64,000 nt of DNA, taken from positions 1-64,000 of the forward strand of contig JADGEL010000002.1 in the NCBI GenBank assembly GCA_016744415.1, written 5' to 3'. A program made the translations under genes and the position numbers. This document shows positions 54,336-64,000 of the stretch, in pieces. The number at the start of each line of letters is the position of its first letter. Within the stretch, counting starts at the first letter, position 1. This DNA is from Flavobacteriaceae bacterium (GTDB lineage Bacteria > Bacteroidota > Bacteroidia > Flavobacteriales > Flavobacteriaceae). The notes under the pieces were generated by a model. The model made no database searches. It was given only the letters and a program-made list of their open reading frames with translations, and was not told the DNA's origin.

Positions 54336-55718
54336 TTAGTTTCCTCTAAAAAATAATACGGTAGTAATTGTTTTAATCACAATTTTAAAATCTAATAGAA
54401 TATTACGCTCTTTGATATAATACAAATCATAGCGTACCTTTAAATCGTAGTCTTCGATAGTATTTGCATAAGGGTGCATTACTTGAGCCCATCCGGTTAA
54501 CCCTGGCTTTATAACATGTCTAATTGCATAAAATGGGATCTTAGTTTCAAGATCAGTCACAAATTCTGGACGTTCTGGCCTTGGTCCAATTAAGCTCATA
54601 TCTCCTTTTAAAATATTAATAAATTGCGGAATTTCATCCAATCTTGTTTTACGCAAAAAACGTCCAAACTTAGTTATACGCATGTCGTTTTTATCAGCCC
54701 AAACCGCTCCATCTTTTTCAGCATTTGGCACCATAGATCTAAACTTAATAATGATGAAATTTTTCCCTTTTAATCCCACTCGTCTTTGAAAGTAAAATAA
54801 GCTACCTTTATTAGCGATACTGTTTGCAACTAAAACTATGGGCAATGAAAGTGTTAAAAATAAGATTCCTAACAAGGCGCCTATAATATCAAATAATCTA
54901 ATAAAAGTGATATACAACTTACTTTGATGACTCCTACTTAACGAAATATAATCATAAAAAGAATCTTGCATTTCCATTTCTGGAACTAAAAACGTAATGT
55001 TTTCAACAAATTGTTTTGCACTTATAATGGGCACCCCATTTTCAAACGAATGAATCAATTGATTGTGAATTTTTGCAGATTGCGATAAATTACATTTTGA
55101 AACTATCACTTCCGAAATACCATGTTTTCTAATAATACTATGAATGGAATCAGTAATAACATCAAAACGATTTAAACTATCCGAATCTTGAATTTTATTT
55201 TCGCTAATATATCCAACTATTTTACTGTCTGGAGATTTCTTTTCTATCACATTAATCAATCCTGACAATTCATCTGAATCTCCAATCAGCAATAAATATT
55301 TGTGATATTTAGGTAAGAAAATGAGCCCAATATAAAGGAATCTCCAAACTACTAAGGGCACAAAAATTGTAACTAGCAAATACAAAATTTGCATTCTGTT
55401 TTGGGGTAAAATAGGGGCAATTATTGGTGTAAAAATATAGAAAACTGTGGTAAAAAAAGTAGTCATCGCTATACTGCGCACAATCAAATAGCGGCTACTA
55501 GATGTTTTTAGATTGTACATTTCAAACACTTGTCCAAAAAACATCAAATAAAAGATCAGCGTAAATAGCCAAGTAAACAAGTAAGTATCTAGCGCTTCAA
55601 AATAATTGAAATCTAGATAGCTAGATGCTATAAAAATAGTGCCAATAACTACCATTACATCTATAACACGAAGAAAGAACTTACGTTCTGAAATACTAAA
55701 GGTTGGCTGTTTGGGCAT
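54336..55718 (-). CDS. Polyprenyl glycosylphosphotransferase (WcaJ/WbaP type)
   Basis: A 460-residue enzyme with four N-terminal membrane helices, a CoA-binding-like middle and a C-terminal bacterial sugar transferase domain (KFRSMVPNAEKDGA, LDEIPQFINILKGDMS, LIGPRPERPEF). It loads the first sugar phosphate on undecaprenyl phosphate. It is the last gene of the polysaccharide operon, one base after a glycosyltransferase. Confidence 0.92.
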   Translation of the reverse strand: MPKQPTFSISERKFFLRVIDVMVVIGTIFIASSYLDFNYFEALDTYLFTWLFTLIFYLMFFGQVFEMYNLKTSSSRYLIVRSIAMTTFFTTVFYIFTPIIAPILPQNRMQILYLLVTIFVPLVVWRFLYIGLIFLPKYHKYLLLIGDSDELSGLINVIEKKSPDSKIVGYISENKIQDSDSLNRFDVITDSIHSIIRKHGISEVIVSKCNLSQSAKIHNQLIHSFENGVPIISAKQFVENITFLVPEMEMQDSFYDYISLSRSHQSKLYITFIRLFDIIGALLGILFLTLSLPIVLVANSIANKGSLFYFQRRVGLKGKNFIIIKFRSMVPNAEKDGAVWADKNDMRITKFGRFLRKTRLDEIPQFINILKGDMSLIGPRPERPEFVTDLETKIPFYAIRHVIKPGLTGWAQVMHPYANTIEDYDLKVRYDLYYIKERNILLDFKIVIKTITTVLFFRGN

Positions 55719-56927
55719 TTAAAAAAGTTTTGAGTATTGTGTACTCAAGAATTCAAAATTATGATATTTTTTAACAAATTCGTACCCATTCATACCAAAC
55801 TTATTCAGTTTGTCTGTTGATAAGTTATGCATTTTAAGTACCCCCTCCTTAATTGAACCTGCATTTTCAGGAGAAACTATCAAACCACAATCAGACAATT
55901 CTACAGGGTCTTTAATCATTTTTGATGATTCCAAAATAGGTTTTTTCGCCAGCATATAATCGAAGTACTTATTGTAAGAAACACCATGTTCATATAATGG
56001 CAAATCATAGCGCCCAACATAGCAAACATTAAAAAATGATAACATTGATTGCACTTGAGATTTTTTAATTTTGTCTATAAAAGTAATATTGGGCAAATCT
56101 TTGGTGTCTTCAATAAAACTAGCTTTTAGATAGCCATCACCAACAACTACAAAATGAATTTCTGAATTATCCTTCAATAATTTAACTGCATCTATAAAAT
56201 ATTCCATTGCATTCGCCAAACCTATGGTACCAGCATATCCAATAATAAATTTATCCTTAGGAATACTATTTTTAACCTTTTTAGAAAGTTGTTCATCACC
56301 AACAAATTTAGAATCAATTCCATTGGGTATATAATTAAACTTGCCTGGGCTCTTTGATATTTTGTTGATATAATGATATGCATTTGGCAAAACAGAAACA
56401 ATATGAGTTGCCTTTCTATACCCCAATTTTTCAATCAATGCCATTATAATAACTACAGGATGATAGCTAGAATAGCCTTTTAAATGAATAGGAGTTTGAG
56501 GCCATAAATCACGCACTTCAAATATTAGTTTTGATTTATATTTCTTTGATAATAAATAAGCGGGAATTACTGAAAACAATGGCATTGAAGAAATTAATAT
56601 CACATCTGGTTTTTCAAACTTATTTACAGGTATAAAAAAAAGTTTCCATGCAAAAACAATCATACTCCATAATTTAAAAATACTATTGGGATTGTATTTT
56701 TTTATCTTAACCCAACAAAAAGTAATTCTGGGTTCAATATTTTCTTTTGTATAGGTCTGTGTGGATACTTTTGGTTGATTGCTAAACAAATGATTATAGG
56801 AGCCTGAAAAAATGGTGATATTATAATTGCTCTTTGCCCAATACTTACTCAAAAAATAATGCCGCTCTCCCCAACCAGATTCTGGAGTTCCTGCGGTTTG
56901 ATTAAATATCCAAATATTTTTTGACAT
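55719..56927 (-). CDS. Glycosyltransferase family 4 (WbuB-like)
   Basis: A 402-residue GT-B enzyme. It starts with IWIFNQTAGTPESGWGERHY, a pattern of WbuB-like transferases, and has the donor-binding region IIGYAGTIGLANAMEYFIDA. It adds a sugar to the growing lipid-linked repeat unit. Packed without gaps between its neighbours. Confidence 0.88.
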   Translation of the reverse strand: MSKNIWIFNQTAGTPESGWGERHYFLSKYWAKSNYNITIFSGSYNHLFSNQPKVSTQTYTKENIEPRITFCWVKIKKYNPNSIFKLWSMIVFAWKLFFIPVNKFEKPDVILISSMPLFSVIPAYLLSKKYKSKLIFEVRDLWPQTPIHLKGYSSYHPVVIIMALIEKLGYRKATHIVSVLPNAYHYINKISKSPGKFNYIPNGIDSKFVGDEQLSKKVKNSIPKDKFIIGYAGTIGLANAMEYFIDAVKLLKDNSEIHFVVVGDGYLKASFIEDTKDLPNITFIDKIKKSQVQSMLSFFNVCYVGRYDLPLYEHGVSYNKYFDYMLAKKPILESSKMIKDPVELSDCGLIVSPENAGSIKEGVLKMHNLSTDKLNKFGMNGYEFVKKYHNFEFLSTQYSKLF

Positions 56928-58316
56928 CTATTTTTTCTGATTTTTAAGGTTAGATATTACCGCTTTAAACTTACCGTTTTTAGCTTTATAAATTTTATCT
57001 AGATATTGAAATGAAATAGTAATTTCTCCCAATTGGCTTTTTAGTCTCTTACAAATAACAAGTTCATTCTCCTTATCAAACTCTGACTCTACAACTAAAT
57101 TAACTTTTATCTCATTGAATGTTTTCTGAATTACTTGTGCAACTTTTAAAGATTCAATGTCAATAAATATTGCATGAAAACGGACCATTCTTTGGCCATC
57201 TTTTCCTATAATTACATCTTCAACTCTACCTTCAATTTCATCAATTCTTAACATTGAACTATCTTGTACTTTTGATAATTTTACGCGGTCTCCAATTCTA
57301 TATCTTATCAATGGTTGGTCAAAATTGATTAAGCCTGTTGCAATAACTTCTCCTGATTCTCCATTTTTAACAGCAATTCCATTTTCATTTATAACTTCCA
57401 TAACACCTGTATCTGGGCTAAAAAGAAGTTGGTTGTTTTTATTTTCAGAAATTAACCCGCAAGCCTCTACCCCACTATAGGCATCATAAACATTGCACTG
57501 AAAAGCTTTAGAAATTACTGTTCTCATAGTTTGAGTTAACTTCTCACTTGATGTTAAAACAGCTTTCAACTTAGGTGTATCAATTTTTAGCTTTAAAATA
57601 AAATCTGCCAAAATATAGATACTCATTGCATAGCCTACAAGATATTCAACATGGTGTTTCACTAGTCCATCAACATAATTTTGTGCTGTTTTTTCTGACA
57701 AATGATAGGCCGAAAAGTACGTTTGCTTTTCAGCAGCATTGTATCTAAAATACGGAGGTTTAGCATTTGCATCAGGTAAAATTCTACGACCACCAATCAT
57801 CCCTCTCGCCATTTTATAATTAACTCCTGCCCAATTACGAACTCTAACCTCATAAGCCGCATTCCAATGTTGGTGAAATTCCTTAGAAAAATAAACAGAA
57901 ATGGGGGTGCCTGTACTTCCGCTACTCGCATAAAATTTCCCTTTACTTCTTTTAGTTGATAATAATGTTGATTTTCCGAATTGCCTTAATTCCTCTTTCT
58001 CTAAATAGGGTAATCTTGACAAATTTGCTAATTCAAACTTCTCAAAATCTTTTAGATTAAAACCGGAAGTACTGTATTTTGAAGTATAAAAAGGAACCGT
58101 TTTATAAGTGTGCACCAATAATTTACGAAGTTGGATAGTTTGGTAATCTTCCCATTCTTGTTTAGAAAAAGATTCCCTAGATTTAAATTCATACAATGCT
58201 TTCTTAAACTCAGCTCCTAATCGTCTATTTTTCCAATAATAACCATAAGTAGAAATCATTGTATTTTGAAATACAACAGGGCTTTTAGCATAAATATCTT
58301 TAATTATTTTTTTCAT
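56928..58316 (-). CDS. PaaK/CapK-like adenylate-forming protein
   Basis: A 462-residue protein of the phenylacetate-CoA ligase fold. The P-loop-like YASSGSTGTPISVYF and YDAYSGVEACGLISE, and the hinge RIDEIEGRVEDVI, are present. In polysaccharide loci such CapK-type proteins probably activate an acid or amino acid that decorates the sugar chain. Substrate unknown. Confidence 0.85.
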   Translation of the reverse strand: MKKIIKDIYAKSPVVFQNTMISTYGYYWKNRRLGAEFKKALYEFKSRESFSKQEWEDYQTIQLRKLLVHTYKTVPFYTSKYSTSGFNLKDFEKFELANLSRLPYLEKEELRQFGKSTLLSTKRSKGKFYASSGSTGTPISVYFSKEFHQHWNAAYEVRVRNWAGVNYKMARGMIGGRRILPDANAKPPYFRYNAAEKQTYFSAYHLSEKTAQNYVDGLVKHHVEYLVGYAMSIYILADFILKLKIDTPKLKAVLTSSEKLTQTMRTVISKAFQCNVYDAYSGVEACGLISENKNNQLLFSPDTGVMEVINENGIAVKNGESGEVIATGLINFDQPLIRYRIGDRVKLSKVQDSSMLRIDEIEGRVEDVIIGKDGQRMVRFHAIFIDIESLKVAQVIQKTFNEIKVNLVVESEFDKENELVICKRLKSQLGEITISFQYLDKIYKAKNGKFKAVISNLKNQKK

Positions 58317-59329
58317 TTACTTAACAAATCTAACCATATTTCTCTAACAAAACTCCAATCAAATTTTTCAACTTTTTTTCGTCCATTTTTTGATAAATCA
58401 GTAGCATTCGATGGGTTATGCAATAAATCAACTATAGCATTTGTCATTCCATTTACATCGTCCTTCTCAACTAAAACTCCATCTACACCATGATCAATTA
58501 AATAAGGAAGTCCTCCAACGTTTGTTGAAATAATTGGCATTCCTAAAGCCATAGCTTCAATAACGCTCAACGGAGTATTATCAATATTTGTTGTATTGAT
58601 AAATATATCATAATCCTTTGAAGTTTTATGCCATTCTTCTTTTGGCATAACACCTCTTAGCATTACGTTTGATTCAAGATTATATCTTTCAATCAATTTT
58701 TTACAATCATCAAGTGAGCTGTCTTTTTGAGGTCCAATCATACATAATGAAAGTTTCGGAAAATCTTGTTTAAGCCTTTTAACAACTTCAATAGCCATTT
58801 CTGGATTATACGTGCTATCAAACGCTCTTACCCATAATAATTTTGGATTCAAATTTGTTCGCTTTTTAAATTGATAATTTTCAAGTTCAATAGTATTCGG
58901 AATAAAATAAGTTTTATACCCTGCTTTTTCAAATTCAACTTTTAAATAATTTGAAGGAGCTACATTTGCATAAGAATTGCTAAAAATCATTTTAGATAAG
59001 TTGGGTGATTTTTTTAATCTTGAAGGCAAATTACCACCATGTAAAATCGGGATATATTTTAGATGTAAGAATCTCGCTATTTGTGAAGTAAAGAATGCAA
59101 AATAAAAATTACTTGTACTAAATGTGTCTATCAAAAGAAAATCAACTTTATCTCTATTTTTAACAACAGACCAACACATATCAAACAATCGTATAATCTT
59201 GTTTCGTTTACTTGATGCAATAGTGAGTTTGCAGCCTTCAGAAATCAACAATTCACTCAAGGTTGTAAGAGTTGAGCTATACTTTGACTTTTGAGTAAAA
59301 TTATTGCCTATATATAAAATTCGAATCAA
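58313..59329 (-). CDS. Glycosyltransferase family 4
   Basis: A 338-residue GT-B enzyme with IPNTIELENYQF and the donor site NTTNIDNTPLSVIEAMALGMPI. The start is TTG at 59329. It overlaps the next gene by ATGA. Confidence 0.87.
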   Translation of the reverse strand: MIRILYIGNNFTQKSKYSSTLTTLSELLISEGCKLTIASSKRNKIIRLFDMCWSVVKNRDKVDFLLIDTFSTSNFYFAFFTSQIARFLHLKYIPILHGGNLPSRLKKSPNLSKMIFSNSYANVAPSNYLKVEFEKAGYKTYFIPNTIELENYQFKKRTNLNPKLLWVRAFDSTYNPEMAIEVVKRLKQDFPKLSLCMIGPQKDSSLDDCKKLIERYNLESNVMLRGVMPKEEWHKTSKDYDIFINTTNIDNTPLSVIEAMALGMPIISTNVGGLPYLIDHGVDGVLVEKDDVNGMTNAIVDLLHNPSNATDLSKNGRKKVEKFDWSFVREIWLDLLSK

Positions 59330-59341
59330 AGTTTTTGTAGT

Positions 59342-60688
59342 TTATTTTTCTTCATTTTTTAGACTTTCTTCTTTTAGTGTTATCGTTATTAAACTCAAGC
59401 CATAAATAAACCCTGGAAAAGATACACGCATTGCAGAATGGTTGATTGTTAAAAACCAAAATATAAAAAATGCTCCTAAAAAGGCTTTGGCATAAGGTGG
59501 CTGTTTCCATGCATTAATAATTGGAACCATAATCAAAATTATTAAGATTAAAATTCCAATCAAACCATGCTCCCCTAATAACCTACTCACTTCATTGTGT
59601 GATGCAATAACCAACCCTGTATCCTCAAGTCTTTTATATTTCCCTGAACCTACACCCATTCCAAAAATCGGATTATTATATAGGGCATCTAATTCTGTAT
59701 TCATAATTTCACTCCTACCTGTAGTAATATCAGCTTTCACTTCACCTCTTGCATTTTTATTGGCATATCTATTTTCTAACATACCTCCTGTTACATTTGA
59801 CGTATATAACCCAACTGCTATGGTAAAAATAAGACCAATTCCTATATACTTAATAAAACTTCCTACTCGATTCTTTTTACTGTAAATAAAAAATGCACCA
59901 AAAAAGAGAATAGCAATTATAGCTGTTAAGAAGCCACCTCTGGAAAATGTAAGTAAGTTTCTATAAAAAATATACGTGATTAAAATAATATCAAATATTA
60001 AAAATGAAGTAAACTTCTTTTTAAGCAGTAAATGTGCGGTAAAGGCAAAAGCACCTACACCTAAAATAGTTGAAACTTGATTTGGACCAAACCCTCCTGA
60101 TGCCTGAAAATTTGCTCCGCCACCAAAAACAATCTCTTTTATATCTGGCGTTCTAAAATACAAGAGGCTAATCATAGAGAGTATAGGCAATGCAAGGCAA
60201 TATAAAATATCTAATACTCTACTGATAGAAAATTTTCTTTTATAAAAATACATCGCTGCAATCCCTAAAGATATAGGGCCACTTAAATTAAAAGCAACTG
60301 CTTTTCTTATCGATTCTGGAAAAGGAATATCACTAAAAGCAATTCCTAATAACAATAATAAAATATAGAAAATATATGTAGAGTTTAACTGATTTTTTTT
60401 CTTTTCAATTATCATTGCAGTAATAAAAAATAGTACAATGGCGTACTTGTGCATTTCATGAAAAAAAAGTCCTCCGCTCATTCTAAATAGCACATCGCTC
60501 CCTGCCAAATAAGCAGCCCAATAAGCCGCTTGTTCTTGTGCGTTCTTACTTTTAATAATATGCAAAAACCCAAAACCTACAACAACCAATGCATACAGTT
60601 TTGCAAAAGCACCATTGAGCAGTAGCATTCCTAACAATAAGTGAAAAAGCACGAATACGAGTCTAGTATTTTTAAAATAGTCTTTCAA
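59342..60688 (-). CDS. O-antigen polymerase/ligase family protein (Wzy/WaaL)
   Basis: A 448-residue membrane protein of about twelve helices with a large loop (NNPIFGMGVGSGKYK, SHNEVSRLLGEHGLIG) typical of the Wzy_C ligase/polymerase family. Whether it polymerises or ligates cannot be told. The start is TTG. Confidence 0.85.
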   Translation of the reverse strand: MKDYFKNTRLVFVLFHLLLGMLLLNGAFAKLYALVVVGFGFLHIIKSKNAQEQAAYWAAYLAGSDVLFRMSGGLFFHEMHKYAIVLFFITAMIIEKKKNQLNSTYIFYILLLLLGIAFSDIPFPESIRKAVAFNLSGPISLGIAAMYFYKRKFSISRVLDILYCLALPILSMISLLYFRTPDIKEIVFGGGANFQASGGFGPNQVSTILGVGAFAFTAHLLLKKKFTSFLIFDIILITYIFYRNLLTFSRGGFLTAIIAILFFGAFFIYSKKNRVGSFIKYIGIGLIFTIAVGLYTSNVTGGMLENRYANKNARGEVKADITTGRSEIMNTELDALYNNPIFGMGVGSGKYKRLEDTGLVIASHNEVSRLLGEHGLIGILILIILIMVPIINAWKQPPYAKAFLGAFFIFWFLTINHSAMRVSFPGFIYGLSLITITLKEESLKNEEK

Positions 60689-61752
60689 GAAGTATAAATA
60701 TAAAGCAATTTATGTATTATTTTCTGTTCTGAATAATTCTCTAAAACGTGATTATAAAAATTAGTTCCAAGCCTATTTCTTAAATCTTTATCTAAAATTA
60801 ATTCTTCCACTTTTTTAGCAAATAAATTTTCATTTTCTGGATGAACTACAAATCCAAACTTTCCATTACTTACTACATTTCTACACTCACCTACATCAGT
60901 TACTACAACAGGTAATTTTGCCAATCCATATTCTAATAAAGAAACAGGCAACCCTTCTGATTTAGAAGATAAAACTCCAATATTTACTTGCGATAATATG
61001 TTCTTAATATCGGTTGCATTGTGGTATAAAAAAACTGAATTAGTTAAATTATTAGACTGAATACCCTTTTTTATTTCATCGAAGTAACTATCATTACTAT
61101 GATTACCGATCAAATGTAAACTCCAATCTTGATGTTTTTTTGAAATATCTATAAATGACTTCAATAAAGTAAGGTGATCCTTTTGAGGTCTAAATCCCGC
61201 TAAACAAACAATCCGTTTACCTGAAAGCCCTTTTAGTTTTGTTATTGGTTCTGAATTAATTAATGATGCAAAATTTGGTAAATAATATACCTGTTTTGTT
61301 TTTAAATTTTTATTAGACCAATCTTTTAATTTTTGATTGACTCCAATAACAGTATTAAAATAATTAGAACAAAACTTCAATGGCTGTATCTTTCTTCCTG
61401 ATACTGTTTCACTACCCCCAAAATGGTCATGCCAAATTAAATTAATTTTTGGAAGAAACAACTTTACTAAAGTTGCAATAAAATATGATGATGAATGGGC
61501 ATGAATTATAGAAATACCATTTTGTTTAATAAAATTCTTTAGTTTTAAAATTGCGTTTACATCTAGCGTTCTTTTTCTATTTAAAAATAAATATCCTACG
61601 TTCGAATCTAGTTTCAATTTTAAATCGCCTTCTGCTCTTGTAGCACAAAGAAAAGAGCTGACATTCTGTTTAGCTAAAGCATTAGCAATATTTACAGACA
61701 TCATTTCTGCTCCTCCTACAGCAAGAGAATCAATAATTTGTATGACTTTTAG
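60685..61752 (-). CDS. Glycosyltransferase family 4, non-canonical start
   Basis: A GT-B enzyme with LAGFRPQKDHLTLLKSF and SKSEGLPVSLLEYGLAKLPV. The first canonical start, ATG at 61704, would remove the first Rossmann strand. Upstream in frame are KVIQIIDSLAVGGAE, the family's standard N-terminus. Where the initiator should be stands CTA (61752-61750), overlapping the TAA stop of the previous gene. No ATG, GTG or TTG occurs before the upstream stop. Coordinates include the extension from CTA. Confidence 0.85.
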   Translation of the reverse strand, partial: LKVIQIIDSLAVGGAEMMSVNIANALAKQNVSSFLCATRAEGDLKLKLDSNVGYLFLNRKRTLDVNAILKLKNFIKQNGISIIHAHSSSYFIATLVKLFLPKINLIWHDHFGGSETVSGRKIQPLKFCSNYFNTVIGVNQKLKDWSNKNLKTKQVYYLPNFASLINSEPITKLKGLSGKRIVCLAGFRPQKDHLTLLKSFIDISKKHQDWSLHLIGNHSNDSYFDEIKKGIQSNNLTNSVFLYHNATDIKNILSQVNIGVLSSKSEGLPVSLLEYGLAKLPVVVTDVGECRNVVSNGKFGFVVHPENENLFAKKVEELILDKDLRNRLGTNFYNHVLENYSEQKIIHKLLYIYTS

Positions 61753-62867
61753 TTCTTTAATAACTTTTTGATTTCTATTTCAAATTTTTCTAATGTAAAT
61801 TGTTGTGACCACTCTCTTGCAGACTTTACTTGTTTTTGATAATTCGATTCATCTTTCAAGTACTCTATAACTTGATCAACAATATCTGTGATATTATCTG
61901 TAATAATTGCACCTCTATTACCATAGTTTAACATATAAGGCACACATGATACTTCTGTAGTTATTGGTAAACAAGACCAAAACATTGCTTCAGCCACAAC
62001 TTTTGGCCATCCTTCAGACTTTGAAATAAATACCAAAAAATGATTGTTTTGGTAAGCTTTCATCACTGTTTTTTTATCAACATTTCCATGTAACTTAATA
62101 ATTGATGAAATTTTATTCTCTGCAACATAGTCTTCAATCCACTCTCTTTCAACACCATCTCCATACATATCTAAACGCACATTATAACCTTTCTTTTTAA
62201 GCTCATTAACAACTTGAACACTTTTTAAAGGTTGTTTCCCTATTGTTAATCCTCCAACAAATATAAATCGTATTTCTTCGATTAAATTTTTCTTCGGAAT
62301 TTCTTTTATTATACTTTTAGAATAGGATGCTGTAAAAAACGAGGTGATATTTTTTGATTGGTTTTTCCACTCGCCATATACCAATACTTTTACATTTTTA
62401 GTAAGGGTCATATTTGATAATATCCATTTTTGAAGTCTATAGCTCAAAGGCTGTTTAGACTTTGGATCCCAATTACCTGCATACTTTACGGTTTTTGGTT
62501 TCGATGGAAACAGCATTTGAACAAAACACCCTAAAAGCCCTACATTTCCAGGACACCTTAAATGAATATGATCTGCCCATTTCATTGCTTTATAAATTTT
62601 ATAACAATTAACTGGAACTATCGCTATCGATTTTATAGCATTAGCAATTGAAGTAATATCAAATGAAGGAATCTCATTTAACTCAATATTTCGATGTGAG
62701 TATTCACTATCAATAGTTGATTTTTTTTCAAAAGAAAATGGTGCTACAATTTGAACTTCATCTACATATTTTAACCATAAATTCATTTCACGCACATAGG
62801 GTTCATAAGCAACAAATTGTTGCTTATCTTTTTTATGAACTACATGTGTTATAATTGTAAATTTCAT
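61749..62867 (-). CDS. Glycosyltransferase family 4
   Basis: A 372-residue GT-B enzyme with FVGGLTIGKQPLKSVQVV and the E-x7-E type donor motif KSEGWPKVVAEAMFW. Substrates unknown. Starts inside the stop of the upstream GT2 gene. Confidence 0.88.
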   Translation of the reverse strand: MKFTIITHVVHKKDKQQFVAYEPYVREMNLWLKYVDEVQIVAPFSFEKKSTIDSEYSHRNIELNEIPSFDITSIANAIKSIAIVPVNCYKIYKAMKWADHIHLRCPGNVGLLGCFVQMLFPSKPKTVKYAGNWDPKSKQPLSYRLQKWILSNMTLTKNVKVLVYGEWKNQSKNITSFFTASYSKSIIKEIPKKNLIEEIRFIFVGGLTIGKQPLKSVQVVNELKKKGYNVRLDMYGDGVEREWIEDYVAENKISSIIKLHGNVDKKTVMKAYQNNHFLVFISKSEGWPKVVAEAMFWSCLPITTEVSCVPYMLNYGNRGAIITDNITDIVDQVIEYLKDESNYQKQVKSAREWSQQFTLEKFEIEIKKLLKN

Positions 62868-63859
62868 TTGCTCATCTTTGGTTTATTAAACACCAATGAC
62901 CACCAGCCAATTTTTCTACCAACCATTTCAGTAAATGTTTCCCATTTTTTGTTGGCGCTAAAAATATTTAATCCTCTTATTAAAATTTGAATAAAGACAA
63001 TTGTATTCCATTGCATTCTAGCTTTAAAATTTGGGTTTGGGTATTTAACCCTCCATACATACCAACCATTCCGCACTACCATTTTTCCATACTGATATTT
63101 ATTGGGTCTCCCTTTTTCTTCGTGATGATGCTCTAGTTTTGCAGCAGTATTAACATATAACTTCCCTAGTTTTGATACTCGTAAACAAAAATCTAAATCT
63201 TCATACAAACCATATCCTTCAAAGTAATTTGAAAATGAAATTTGATTAAACACTTCTCTTTTATAAGATGATACGCCACCCATAAAATATTCTACTTCAT
63301 ATACTTTGTTAGTTGGTGGTAAAAAACTTATCGAAAAACCATTGGAAAACTCTGGCATGATTCCTGGTGATTTATTACTCAGCAAACCTAAACGTTTTCT
63401 GAACACATTTCTTTGCCCCATTTTGCGAACAAATCCATCTTGTTCATATTTATCGTACAAAACTTCATCTTCTACTTTCTTCCAATTAACTTCATTGGTG
63501 ATATAGCCACCAACTGCAATTGCTTTAGGATATGTTGAATATGTTTTAATTAATTTTTCAAAATAAGTGGGACTTAAAATTGTATCATCATCCAAAAAAC
63601 AAATAATGTCTATATCATCAGTAAGCTTTGAAATACCAACATTCCGTTGTTTTGTAAGTCCTCTTTGAGATGCCTCAACTTTATAATAACTTAAGTTATC
63701 GATTGGTTTTTTCTTCAGCAACAAATTCGTTTCATCATTTGTTGAACCATCAATAATTAAAATTCTATTTGGATATAACGCTTGTTTCTCAACAGAATTG
63801 AGTAAAACCATCAAAGCTTGTGGACGCATATATGTACAAATAATGAGGCTAAATTTCAT
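62864..63859 (-). CDS. Glycosyltransferase family 2
   Basis: A 331-residue GT-A enzyme: SLIICTYMRPQAL at the N-terminus, metal-binding CFLDDDTIL near residue 90 and the acceptor region GYGLYEDLDFCLRVSK. It is likely to add a sugar early in repeat-unit assembly. Confidence 0.9.
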   Translation of the reverse strand: MKFSLIICTYMRPQALMVLLNSVEKQALYPNRILIIDGSTNDETNLLLKKKPIDNLSYYKVEASQRGLTKQRNVGISKLTDDIDIICFLDDDTILSPTYFEKLIKTYSTYPKAIAVGGYITNEVNWKKVEDEVLYDKYEQDGFVRKMGQRNVFRKRLGLLSNKSPGIMPEFSNGFSISFLPPTNKVYEVEYFMGGVSSYKREVFNQISFSNYFEGYGLYEDLDFCLRVSKLGKLYVNTAAKLEHHHEEKGRPNKYQYGKMVVRNGWYVWRVKYPNPNFKARMQWNTIVFIQILIRGLNIFSANKKWETFTEMVGRKIGWWSLVFNKPKMSK

Positions 63860-63909
63860 AATAATAATGATAATATATGAGGTCTCAACTACGTTCGACC
63901 AGAAAATTA

Positions 63910-63999
63910 CTATTTATATCGAGTTCCTAAATTAATTAATCGTTTGGCATATCCCAAAGATTTACTAAACTGTAACTGCTTGTATGGATATTTAAGTAA
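63910..63999 (-). CDS. C-terminal fragment of the next polysaccharide gene (window edge)
   Basis: A 29-codon open frame enters from the right edge and ends in TAG at 63910-63912, with KSLGYAKRLINLGTRYK as its end. It is in the same orientation as the operon and 50 bases upstream of the GT2 gene. Its family cannot be told from the tail. Confidence 0.5.
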   Translation of the reverse strand, partial: LLKYPYKQLQFSKSLGYAKRLINLGTRYK

Positions 64000-64000
64000 C

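Noticed and set aside
1..64000. tRNA or rRNA genes
   Set aside because: The intergenic regions read are short and none showed a cloverleaf with a TTCRANNC-like T-loop or rRNA sequence; a tRNAscan run would settle it.

Overview
The window is AT-rich chromosomal DNA from a member of the Bacteroidota, most likely a marine-type Flavobacteriaceae. Evidence: a PorV2-like protein of the type IX secretion context, paired CarboxypepD_reg/beta-barrel outer-membrane proteins, an Lnb-type DUF4105 protein, a DUF6787 protein, secreted DUF5117-type metalloproteases, few Shine-Dalgarno sequences, and repeated TAnnTTTG -7 promoter boxes typical of the phylum. The genus cannot be named from the sequence alone.

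Region 1 (about 1-12,700) is the standout: an integron-like element in a phylum where integrons are rarely described. A tyrosine recombinase (11,499-12,686, minus) sits beside an attI-like point (about 11,361) and nine tandem cassettes, all read on the minus strand. The cassettes are separated by eight complete attC-like sites of 131-135 or 190-195 bp, plus one truncated end. Each cassette carries its own pair of complementary 7-10 bp end boxes (R'' and R'), the diagnostic signature of integron cassettes. Cargo, from attI outward: a three-gene operon (STAS/HATPase protein, DUF4325 STAS-like protein, two-helix membrane protein) that looks like an undescribed signalling or defence system; a cassette with no clear gene; a GNAT acetyltransferase; a ParDE toxin-antitoxin pair with its own promoter/operator; a DUF4932-like secreted metallopeptidase; an unknown protein; a coiled-coil membrane protein; a GmrSD-like DUF262/DUF1524 nuclease; and a two-gene cassette of a membrane HExxH protein plus a lipoprotein. 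The recombinase points toward the array and resembles XerC/D more than classical IntI.

Region 2 (about 12,870-33,800) is mostly housekeeping: UDP-sugar dehydrogenase, isoaspartate methyltransferase, oxidoreductases, a MacAB-like efflux operon, sulfurtransferase, symporters, MsrA, esterase, threonine aldolase, metalloprotease, RF2 and a HAD phosphatase. Inside it, at 27,822-28,529, a single cassette with its own attC lies outside the array. It appears to have been inserted into a terminator-like hairpin, because the two halves of the hairpin now flank it exactly.

Region 3 (about 33,900-54,300) holds two outer-membrane beta-barrel paralogues around an ArsC-like gene, PriA, two methyltransferases, a ZIP transporter, RecQ, a KdsD-TatC-LptB cluster for the envelope, PssA, a YheT-type hydrolase, PorV2 and Lnb.

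Region 4 (54,336-64,000) is a tightly packed minus-strand operon for surface polysaccharide: glycosyltransferases, an O-antigen polymerase/ligase, a PaaK/CapK-like protein and a terminal sugar-phosphate transferase. Two conserved genes, priA and one glycosyltransferase, have their family-typical N-terminus encoded without any canonical start codon.
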